Source: JAFGED01 sp034430835 (GTDB lineage Bacteria; Chloroflexota; Anaerolineae; B4-G1). Taken from it: a stretch of DNA of 6,262 bases. The translations under genes and the position numbers were made by a program. The stretch covers positions 1 to 6,262 of the forward strand of contig DAOUDX010000279.1 in NCBI GenBank assembly GCA_034430835.1, read 5' to 3'. The notes below the pieces were generated by a model. It saw only the letters and a program-made list of their open reading frames with translations, made no database searches and was not told the DNA's origin. Positions 1-4,322 of the stretch are shown here, in pieces. The stretch's first letter is position 1. Every line of letters begins with the position of its first letter.

Positions 1-2
1 GC

Positions 3-119
3 GACTGGGATGACTTTCACGAGTTTCGTCGCGTTCAGCGCCACCAACGTTTGTACGGCACACCGATGAACACAGACTGGCTTGAGCAAGTTGAACGGCT
101 TGAAATCAACCAATTTTAG
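3..119 (+). CDS. C-terminal end of an unidentified protein (5' end outside window)
   Basis: An open frame entering from the left edge runs to a TAG stop at 117-119, giving the last 38 residues of a protein. The tail is hydrophilic and mixed in charge (Asp, Glu, Arg, His and Gln), and ends in Glu-Ile-Asn-Gln-Phe. Amino-acid use is protein-like, and the stop is followed by a short AT-rich gap and then the next gene on the same strand 32 nt later, so it is probably a genuine gene end. I do not recognise the family, and no catalytic or binding motif is visible in this short piece. It could be co-transcribed with the TetR gene. Confidence 0.5.
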   Translation, partial: DWDDFHEFRRVQRHQRLYGTPMNTDWLEQVERLEINQF

Positions 120-129
120 TCACACCCTA

Positions 130-139
130 TTCAATTGAA
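130..139. promoter_or_regulatory. Perfect 10-bp palindrome just upstream of the TetR gene
   Basis: TTCAATTGAA reads the same on both strands and ends 12 nt before the ATG at 152. TetR-family repressors often bind palindromes next to their own gene, so this could be the core of an autoregulatory operator. It is shorter than most TetR operators (usually 15 bp or more) and the flanks do not extend the symmetry. No clear -35/-10 pair was found around it. It overlaps the start of the purine-rich ribosome binding site (AAAGGGG, 138-144). A 10-bp palindrome can arise by chance in an AT-rich gap, so this is only suggestive. Confidence 0.25.
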
Positions 140-151
140 AGGGGCAGAGCT

Positions 152-763
152 ATGTCACCAGAAGACGAGACCAAACAGCGCATCATCCAAGGCACCGCGC
201 AGGTCTTTGCCCAAAAGGGCTACGAAGGCGCAACGACGCGCGCTATCGCCCAAGCCGCCGGCGTCAACGAGGTCACCCTATTCCGCCACTTTGGCAACAA
301 GAAGAACCTGTTTCTGGCAATGATCAGCCAGCGGTCGCCCTTGCGCAGTGTCAAAGAGGTACTGGAAAACCAACTCACGGGAGATTATCGCCAAGATCTG
401 CTCACAATCGGCAATCAGTATATGACAACCATGCTCGAACAGCGCAAAGAAATCCTGATGTCGCTCTGTGCAGCCGAGCAACTGCCGGAGATGCAGGAAG
501 TGATCGCCCAGATGCCTGCTCAACAGCGTCAGGTGCTCGGCGAATATCTCCAGCAACAGATGATAAGCGGTTCGGTGCGCGAGATGAACTCCCAGATGGC
601 TGCCCAGGCATTCTTCGGCATGCTCTTTGCTTTCGCCATAAGCCAGAGTCTGTTGGAGGGCACACCTGCCGCACAGGTTCCGCCGAAGGTGGTGGTAGAG
701 CAGTTCGTGGATATCTTTGTGCGGGGCACCATGAAATCACAGGAGGAATCCAATGCAGGCTAG
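152..763 (+). CDS. TetR/AcrR family transcriptional regulator
   Basis: This 203-residue protein has the size and N-terminal helix-turn-helix of TetR-family repressors. Residues 8-54 carry the typical pattern: an Ile-Ile-x-x-Thr-Ala helix, Phe-Ala-x-Lys-Gly-Tyr, Thr-Thr-x-x-Ile-Ala-x-x-Ala-Gly-Val, and the recognition helix ending Leu-Phe-Arg-His-Phe-x-x-Lys-Lys-x-Leu. The remaining residues, about 60-195, are helical and variable, as expected for the ligand-binding and dimerisation part; the ligand cannot be read from sequence. The ATG at 152 is preceded by AAAGGGG at a 7-nt spacing and matches the usual N-terminal length. The last 11 nt overlap the start of the HXXEE gene, so the regulator is probably co-transcribed with, and may control, the two membrane-protein genes downstream. 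Confidence 0.93.
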   Translation: MSPEDETKQRIIQGTAQVFAQKGYEGATTRAIAQAAGVNEVTLFRHFGNKKNLFLAMISQRSPLRSVKEVLENQLTGDYRQDLLTIGNQYMTTMLEQRKEILMSLCAAEQLPEMQEVIAQMPAQQRQVLGEYLQQQMISGSVREMNSQMAAQAFFGMLFAFAISQSLLEGTPAAQVPPKVVVEQFVDIFVRGTMKSQEESNAG

Positions 764-1235
764 ACAGATCAAACTGGCGCATCTCGTACTCGGCGCACTA
801 CTCACATACATCCCTTTGCACTTGCTCGAAGAAGGACTTGGCGGGTTCCCCGCCTGGGCCGAGCAGTACTGGCACATTCCCAACTACGACGTTGGCAAAT
901 GGCTACTACACAACGTCCTTTTCGTCGTCGCGCTGCTGATTGGCTACATCTTCTACCGGCTTGACCAGGAACGCTTTTTGTCGGCAGGTCTCGGCATCAT
1001 TCTGTGGGGACTGATGAACACACTCAACCATATAGGATGTTCCATCGCCTTCGGGGCAATCGAGCCCGGTCTATTCACCAGTTTGATCTTTGCGCTGATC
1101 GCCATTCTGGCAGTGCGCCAACTGCGCACGCAGAGCCGGCTATCACTGGGCCTTGTTGGGCTCGCCGTGGCGTGGAACGTACTGTATTGGGGCGTCCCAA
1201 TAGCAGCATTTATCCTTGTTCCGGGTCTCGGATAG
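753..1235 (+). CDS. HXXEE domain-containing integral membrane protein
   Basis: This 160-residue, strongly hydrophobic protein has no assigned function. Near its N-terminus, residues 23-27 read His-Leu-Leu-Glu-Glu, followed by Gly-Phe-Pro-x-Trp (31-35). This is the signature of the HXXEE domain (Pfam family of unknown function). A second polar cluster, Asn89 to His93 (N-T-L-N-H), lies in the third hydrophobic segment and fits the family's conserved Asn/His pair. Likely membrane segments are around residues 8-22, 50-70, 77-100, 107-123 and 131-156. The conserved His and Glu residues at membrane positions could bind a metal, but that is inference. The start at 753 lies inside the end of the TetR gene and has a strong AGGAGG (741-746) at 6 nt, which argues for translational coupling. 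The protease gene follows. Confidence 0.85.
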   Translation: MQARQIKLAHLVLGALLTYIPLHLLEEGLGGFPAWAEQYWHIPNYDVGKWLLHNVLFVVALLIGYIFYRLDQERFLSAGLGIILWGLMNTLNHIGCSIAFGAIEPGLFTSLIFALIAILAVRQLRTQSRLSLGLVGLAVAWNVLYWGVPIAAFILVPGLG

Positions 1236-1273
1236 GACGATTCGTGGTCCGAATAGCAATCCGGGAGAGAAGC

Positions 1274-1963
1274 GTGTTCAAATCCTTCCTGGCCCATTGG
1301 TTCAAAACTGACCTAGCCGCGGCCGTACTGCTATTCTGTCTGCTCACCGCCGTGCGCTTTGTGGCCGAGCACGTTCCGCCACTCTGGTTTCCGCTGCTGA
1401 TCGCCTACGTTGCCCTCCCACTGCTCACCGTACCCAAGCGCAACTGGCCCCAGATCGGGTTGCGCCCTCCCGCAGCCTGGCAGCCGATCCTTGTTGGCTC
1501 CGCGGTTGCCATACTCGTCAAGGCCATCACCATCTTTGCCCTGTTCGCCTGGCTAGACAACCACCCCGCCAACTGGATGATGGGCGTGGCTCGAAGCCTC
1601 CAAGAAATGCCCACCCATCCCCCAGCAGTGATCGTCATCATCGTCTTTTTCATGATCGGGGCTCCCATCGTCGAGGAGGTTTTCTTCCGCACGCTCCAAT
1701 CAGCCTGGCAGACTCGCTACAGCTCTTGGTCTGCCACTGCCACCGTCGCACTTCTCTTTGGCCTCTCCCACATCGACCAATACCTTTTCCCACCCTCGCC
1801 CCTCGGGATGCTGGCGAGGTTCATCCCCGTTTCAATCTACGGCCTCGCGCACGCCTGGGCCTATCACAGGACCGGCTCGACCTACGCCAGCATAGTCAGC
1901 CACCTGGCCGGCAACGCTTGGGAAGCGCTGATACTCACCCTATTCATCCTGCCCACGCTGTAG
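1274..1963 (+). CDS. CPBP family intramembrane glutamic endopeptidase (Rce1-like)
   Basis: The protein is 229 residues if started at the GTG at 1274. All three motifs of the CPBP/Abi family (Rce1-type membrane proteases) are present: Glu134-Glu135-x-x-x-Arg139, Phe162-x-x-x-His166 and His210-x-x-x-Asn214, so the active site looks intact. Hydrophobic segments lie near residues 14-31, 36-52, 71-93, 118-133, 154-165, 180-196 and 205-227. Bacterial relatives are linked to peptide maturation, bacteriocin self-immunity or signalling; the substrate here is unknown. The GTG at 1274 is chosen because GGGAG (1263-1267) sits 6 nt upstream. A GTG at 1244 is in frame, with a weaker AGGA, and is possible. 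The frame remains open leftwards into the HXXEE gene, but that part is antisense-free overlap with no family similarity. It follows the HXXEE gene by 38 nt and is probably in the same transcript. Confidence 0.9.
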   Translation: MFKSFLAHWFKTDLAAAVLLFCLLTAVRFVAEHVPPLWFPLLIAYVALPLLTVPKRNWPQIGLRPPAAWQPILVGSAVAILVKAITIFALFAWLDNHPANWMMGVARSLQEMPTHPPAVIVIIVFFMIGAPIVEEVFFRTLQSAWQTRYSSWSATATVALLFGLSHIDQYLFPPSPLGMLARFIPVSIYGLAHAWAYHRTGSTYASIVSHLAGNAWEALILTLFILPTL

Positions 1964-2348
1964 GCAGCCTGCCCACCGGCCCGCCCCAGGCTGACGCTGC
2001 GCCGGGGCGGTCATTGCCCTCGGCGGGGCGGATGCGGGCAGCGTGCTCGTCGTCGGGCCGGAGCAGGTCGGCGCACGGCCCGTGATGCCGATACCGCACA
2101 TGCTGGACAGCGTCCACGAACTCGCCGGGATAGGGACTAGCCTGGGACGAGGGGAGCGGCGAGCCGATGCCGCATATGCATGCCGCCTGTGTCGGGGCAG
2201 ACGACCAAGACCGGCTGCGTACGGCAAGGCGCGCGAGTGTGGCAAACCCTGGAAGTCGTGCTGTTCGAACTGACCGACACGACCGCTCACCGTGTTTTCG
2301 ATCCCCGGTTGGGGTTCAGGTTGCTGCGATTGTACGACGAGCATTTGC
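1964..2348. other. Gap without a convincing gene; possible decayed coding fragments
   Basis: About 385 nt separate the protease gene from the ArsR promoter, and no full-length gene with a ribosome binding site is visible. Two plus-strand stretches look somewhat protein-like. In one frame, from about 1995 to 2150, the reading is rich in Gly, Ala, Val and Pro and includes P-I-P-H-M-L-D-S-V-H-E-L-A-G. In another frame, from about 2220 to 2348, it reads R-L-G-F-R-L-L-R-L-Y-D-E-H-L-L near its end and then runs into the promoter. They are in different frames and neither continues into a whole protein, which would fit relics of degraded genes. High GC keeps frames open by chance, so this is weak. 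No RNA gene was recognised. Confidence 0.25.
1965..2010. repeat. Overlapping GC-rich inverted repeats after the protease gene
   Basis: Two mutually exclusive hairpins can form just after the stop codon of the protease gene. One pairs CAGCCTG (1965-1971) with CAGGCTG (1987-1993), leaving a 15-nt loop. The other pairs CCGCCCC (1981-1987) with GGGGCGG (2004-2010), leaving a 16-nt loop. Neither is followed by a T run, so neither is a canonical intrinsic terminator. They could still slow transcription or stabilise the 3' end of the mRNA. In sequence this GC-rich, short inverted repeats are partly expected by chance. Confidence 0.3.
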
Positions 2349-2376
2349 TTGACAAAACCCAAATTTGCGCTACAAT
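2349..2376 (+). promoter_or_regulatory. Sigma-70-type promoter of the ArsR gene
   Basis: A perfect -35 hexamer TTGACA (2349-2354) and a -10 hexamer TACAAT (2371-2376, five of six matches to TATAAT) are separated by 16 nt. The region is sharply more AT-rich than the DNA on either side. Transcription would start near 2383, leaving an untranslated leader of about 18 nt that is almost entirely occupied by the operator-like inverted repeat at 2385-2400. This placement suggests that repressor binding blocks initiation or early escape of RNA polymerase. Confidence 0.75.
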
Positions 2377-2384
2377 GTTAGTGT

Positions 2385-2400
2385 ATTAGCGGATACTAAT
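2385..2400. promoter_or_regulatory. Operator-like inverted repeat 1, at the ArsR start codon
   Basis: ATTAGC-GGAT-ACTAAT is an inverted repeat with 6-bp arms, one mismatch (C for T in the left arm) and a 4-nt centre. It ends on the base immediately before the ATG at 2401 and lies just downstream of the predicted transcription start. A second copy with the same arms and spacing occurs at 2756-2771, and both share the right-hand block ATACTAATAT. An AT-rich imperfect palindrome close to the promoter is what ArsR/SmtB repressors typically bind, so autoregulation is the likely role. Binding by this particular protein is inferred. Confidence 0.65.
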
Positions 2401-2730
2401 ATGGACGAGATAGAAGAACTGGCCGAGATATTCAAAGCTCTGTCGGACCCCACCCGGTTGAAATTGGTCCGGCTGCTGAGTCAGCAGCCGGAGGGCGAGT
2501 GCACAGGACCGTGCAACGGCACAGGATTTCTGTGCGTCAACGCTCTGGCGCACAAGCTGGGCGTCACCCAATCGGCAGTCTCGCAGCACCTGCGCATCCT
2601 GCGGCAGGCGGGACTCGTCCGGGGGGAGCGCCACGGCCCCTTCGTACACTACTCACTCGACCAAGACGGGCTGGACAAGTACCGGGTCGCACTCCAAGAA
2701 ACGCTGGGCGAGGGCTTTACCCCGGAATGA
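2401..2730 (+). CDS. ArsR/SmtB family metalloregulator-like transcriptional repressor
   Basis: This 109-residue winged-helix protein has the ArsR/SmtB layout. Residues 10-26 carry Ile-Phe-Lys-Ala-Leu-Ser-Asp-Pro-Thr-Arg-Leu, the typical N-terminal helix. The helix-turn-helix is at about 46-72, with recognition helix T-Q-S-A-V-S-Q-H-L-R-I-L, and the beta-wing is at about 73-86. Three cysteines, C34, C38 and C45, lie in an insert between the first helices and the DNA-reading part. C45 falls where ArsR proteins carry the E-L-C-V-C-D-L metal-binding stretch, though the second Cys of that motif is Asn here. They could form a soft-metal, metalloid or thiol-redox sensor site. The ATG at 2401 is chosen because an in-frame TTG at 2365 lies between the -35 and -10 elements and cannot be in the transcript. 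The ribosome binding site is weak (GGA at 2391-2393), suggesting low expression. Confidence 0.9.
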   Translation: MDEIEELAEIFKALSDPTRLKLVRLLSQQPEGECTGPCNGTGFLCVNALAHKLGVTQSAVSQHLRILRQAGLVRGERHGPFVHYSLDQDGLDKYRVALQETLGEGFTPE

Positions 2731-2737
2731 GTTCTCC

Positions 2738-2745
2738 TTTTTTTT
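2738..2745 (+). terminator. Run of eight T residues after the ArsR gene (weak terminator candidate)
   Basis: Eight consecutive T bases begin 7 nt after the ArsR stop codon. Only a poor hairpin can be drawn before them (GGAA at 2725-2728 against TTC and CC at 2732-2737, with a bulge), so termination would be inefficient if it occurs at all. Partial termination here would separate ArsR from the genes downstream, which have their own operator copy. Readthrough is also quite possible. Confidence 0.2.
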
Positions 2746-2755
2746 GCCTAGATAC

Positions 2756-2771
2756 ATTAGTTTATACTAAT
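2756..2771. promoter_or_regulatory. Operator-like inverted repeat 2, upstream of the mini-protein gene
   Basis: ATTAGT-TTAT-ACTAAT is a perfect inverted repeat with 6-bp arms and a 4-nt centre. It is the second copy of the motif found at 2385-2400 and shares the extended right block ATACTAATAT. A -10-like hexamer TATATT (2777-2782, five of six matches) follows, with a predicted start near 2789 and a short leader carrying the ribosome binding site. No good -35 hexamer is seen at standard spacing. The repeat would then lie between or over the promoter elements, fitting repression of the downstream genes by the ArsR protein. Confidence 0.6.
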
Positions 2772-2776
2772 ATCGT

Positions 2777-2802
2777 TATATTCTAACAAAGAAGGAGGTG
2801 AT
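2777..2802 (+). promoter_or_regulatory. Candidate -10 box and full-length Shine-Dalgarno for the mini-protein gene
   Basis: TATATT at 2777-2782 is a plausible -10 element, though its -35 partner is not clear. AAGGAGGTGAT at 2792-2802 is complementary to essentially the whole anti-Shine-Dalgarno tail of 16S rRNA, far stronger than the ribosome binding sites of the neighbouring genes. It sits 4 nt before the ATG at 2807 and fixes that start. A GTG at 2798, inside the Shine-Dalgarno itself, can be excluded. The contrast with the weak site of the ArsR gene suggests that the mini-protein is made in large amounts once transcribed. Confidence 0.6.
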
Positions 2803-2806
2803 AAGT

Positions 2807-2992
2807 ATGTGCTGTGGAACTAGAGGCCATCACGGCGGCTTTTGTGGCTGCGGCTGCGGCGGGCGTGAGCGATTCGGACGCCGCTTCATGACCAAGGAAG
2901 AAAGGATCGCCGAGCTCGAGGAGTACCTGGAGAATCTCCAAAAGGAAGCTCAAGCCGTGCAAGAACACATTGCCAAGCTGCAAAAAGAATAG
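2807..2992 (+). CDS. Cys/Gly-rich mini-protein with C-terminal coiled coil (61 aa)
   Basis: The protein has two visible halves. Residues 1-19 are rich in Cys, Gly and His: Cys at 2, 3, 13, 15 and 17, with His8 and His9, including a Cys-Gly-Cys-Gly-Cys run. Residues 29-61 form a charged amphipathic helix with coiled-coil character (T-K-E-E-R-I-A-E-L-E-E-Y-L-E and onwards). An Arg-rich link (20-26) joins them. Similar mini-proteins occur in anaerobic bacteria and archaea, some annotated near DUF5320, but I cannot confirm family membership. The Cys/His part could bind a soft metal or an iron-sulfur cluster, and the helix could mediate self-assembly. No signal peptide is visible. It follows the ArsR gene by 76 nt, behind operator copy 2, and has an unusually strong ribosome binding site, so it looks like the main induced product. 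Confidence 0.8.
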   Translation: MCCGTRGHHGGFCGCGCGGRERFGRRFMTKEERIAELEEYLENLQKEAQAVQEHIAKLQKE

Positions 2993-3010
2993 TCGGCACA
3001 CACAAGATGA

Positions 3011-3036
3011 GGGCAGGAGCGAGCAAGCTCCTGCCC
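3011..3036. repeat. Perfect 10-bp stem hairpin between the mini-protein and TIGR04076-like genes
   Basis: GGGCAGGAGC (3011-3020) pairs perfectly with GCTCCTGCCC (3027-3036) around a 6-nt loop, GAGCAA. It lies 18 nt after the mini-protein stop and 40 nt before the next ATG. No T run follows, so it is not a standard intrinsic terminator. It may protect the 3' end of the upstream mRNA, attenuate transcription so that the mini-protein is made in excess over the transporter, or be one copy of a dispersed palindromic repeat. Only one copy is present in this window. Confidence 0.6.
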
Positions 3037-3076
3037 CACCTCTTGCAAATGGCATGTCATATAAGGGAGCAATCAC

Positions 3077-3358
3077 ATGGCCAGACATGAAATCAAGTGC
3101 GAGGCAATCGAGGTGAGAACAGACTCAGGCATCTGCCCCGGCTTGGCCAAAACTCGGCAAGGCGAAGTATGCACGTTAGGTGCCAGAACGCCTGAACCCC
3201 AGGGCATCTGCATCCAGGCACTCAATGCCATACACCCTATGGCGCTGGCAATGAAGCTGACGGACCGGATGGACTGGGAGGAAGAAGAGAACCAGCACTT
3301 TGATACGACGTGCCCCCACGGATTCGTGACGTTCAGAATATCCAGGGTGAAGGAATAG
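3077..3358 (+). CDS. TIGR04076 family-like protein of unknown function
   Basis: This 93-residue soluble protein resembles the TIGR04076 family: a beta-strand start ending near Cys8, a Gly-x-x-Cys turn (29-32), a Gly-Ile-Cys-x-x-Ala-Leu helix (43-49) with Ile-His-Pro after it, and the closing Cys79-Pro-His-Gly-x-Val-x-Phe-Arg-Ile, which matches the usual C-P-D-G-x-V-x-F ending. Five cysteines (8, 20, 32, 45, 79) are unusual for so short a cytosolic protein and could bind a metal or react with thiols. The ATG at 3077 has AAGGGAG (3063-3069) 7 nt upstream. The gene ends 16 nt before the ABC ATPase gene, so the two are almost certainly co-transcribed. Its function is unknown in the family; a link to the ArsR-type regulator and transporter is inferred from position. 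Confidence 0.7.
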   Translation: MARHEIKCEAIEVRTDSGICPGLAKTRQGEVCTLGARTPEPQGICIQALNAIHPMALAMKLTDRMDWEEEENQHFDTTCPHGFVTFRISRVKE

Positions 3359-3374
3359 AGAACGCGGAGGAACA

Positions 3375-4322
3375 ATGTCAAACACAATCGTAGCATCCGA
3401 TCTGACCCGCTACCACGGCGATCTCCTCGCCGTGGATCACGTCAGCTTTGAGGTGCAGCAGGGCGAGATCTTTGGCTACCTCGGCCCCAACGGAGCGGGA
3501 AAGACAACGACTATCAGAATGCTCACAGGGCTGTTGCGCCCGACCGAGGGCACAGCATACGTCAACGGCTATGATGTCCTCCACGATATACACTGGGTCA
3601 AGCGAAGCATCGGCGTTGTGCCGGAGGTCTCCAACGTCTACGATGAACTGACGGCCTGGGATAACCTCACCTTCGCCGCCGATCTCTACAACGTGCTGCG
3701 ACGCGAGCGGGAAAAGAGAGCAAAGGAGCTTCTGGAAAAGTTCGGCCTCTATGAGCGCCGCCAGTCAAAGGTCAAAAGCTACTCCCGGGGAATGAAGCGC
3801 CGACTGACCATCGCAATGGCGCTGATCCACCACCCCGGCATCCTCTTCCTCGATGAGCCGACGACGGCCCTGGACGCCCGAACTGCCGTCTCCGTCAGGG
3901 ATCTGATCCGGCAACTGAAGGGCGAGGGCATTACTATCTTTCTGACCACGCACTACATCGAGGAGGCCGACCAGTTGTGCGATCGCATAGCCATCATCAA
4001 CGAGGGACGAATCGTAGCTTGCGACACCCCCGAAAGGCTCAAGAGCTCGATCCTGGGCATACACACCATCGAGATCTCATTCGACGGCGGGAACGATGAA
4101 AGAGCGTCTGCCCTCGAAGCCATCCCCGGTTGCGACAGCGTGGGGAAACAGGGAGACAAATTCAGGCTCTACACCCAAGAGCCCGAGGAGGTTCTTCCCA
4201 ACCTGATAGAGTATGCGAAGAAACACGCGCTAAAGGTCATCACCCTGAACATGCTGAAGCCCAGGCTGGAGGACGTTTTCCTGGAAATGACCTCAAACGC
4301 CAATGAAGGAAGTGAGCAATGA
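3375..4322 (+). CDS. ABC transporter ATP-binding protein (ABC-2/DrrA type)
   Basis: This 315-residue ATPase would power the permease encoded next. Visible elements in order: Walker A G-P-N-G-A-G-K-T-T (37-45), Q-loop region (80-92), signature Y-S-R-G-M (136-140), Walker B I-L-F-L-D-E-P-T (156-163), D-loop A-L-D (165-167) and H-loop His193. The Q-loop Gln is replaced by Glu84 (V-V-P-E), a variant seen in some ABC-2 ATPases. After about residue 215 comes the extra C-terminal domain common in DrrA/NatA-like exporters, ending L-K-P-R-L-E-D-V-F-L. The ATG at 3375 has GGAGG (3366-3370) 4 nt upstream. The stop overlaps the permease start (ATGA at 4319-4322), giving translational coupling. The likely role is export of a drug, lipid or peptide or membrane-stress relief; the cargo cannot be read from sequence. 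Confidence 0.95.
   Translation: MSNTIVASDLTRYHGDLLAVDHVSFEVQQGEIFGYLGPNGAGKTTTIRMLTGLLRPTEGTAYVNGYDVLHDIHWVKRSIGVVPEVSNVYDELTAWDNLTFAADLYNVLRREREKRAKELLEKFGLYERRQSKVKSYSRGMKRRLTIAMALIHHPGILFLDEPTTALDARTAVSVRDLIRQLKGEGITIFLTTHYIEEADQLCDRIAIINEGRIVACDTPERLKSSILGIHTIEISFDGGNDERASALEAIPGCDSVGKQGDKFRLYTQEPEEVLPNLIEYAKKHALKVITLNMLKPRLEDVFLEMTSNANEGSEQ

Noticed and set aside
1004..1273. A longer form of the protease starting at the ATG at 1004
   Set aside because: It would overlap most of the HXXEE gene, and the added 90 residues are polar and Arg/His-rich with no similarity to CPBP N-termini.
2225..2273. Cys-rich ending resembling a SEC-C-like zinc motif in the gap
   Set aside because: The Cys spacing does not fit C-x-C-x(8)-C-C, and the preceding residues are Arg/Pro-rich as in an out-of-frame reading.
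1940..2362. A 140-codon minus-strand open frame covering the gap before the ArsR gene
   Set aside because: It overlaps the protease gene end and the ArsR promoter, its translation is low-complexity Arg/Pro/Ser/Ala, and no ribosome binding site fits; it looks like a by-product of high GC.
2365..2400. An upstream TTG start for the ArsR-type gene
   Set aside because: The TTG lies between the -35 and -10 hexamers, upstream of the predicted transcription start, and would translate the promoter and operator; the ATG at 2401 gives a normal family N-terminus.
2798..2806. A GTG start at 2798 for the mini-protein gene
   Set aside because: That GTG is part of the Shine-Dalgarno sequence AAGGAGGTGAT; the ATG at 2807 has the right spacing.
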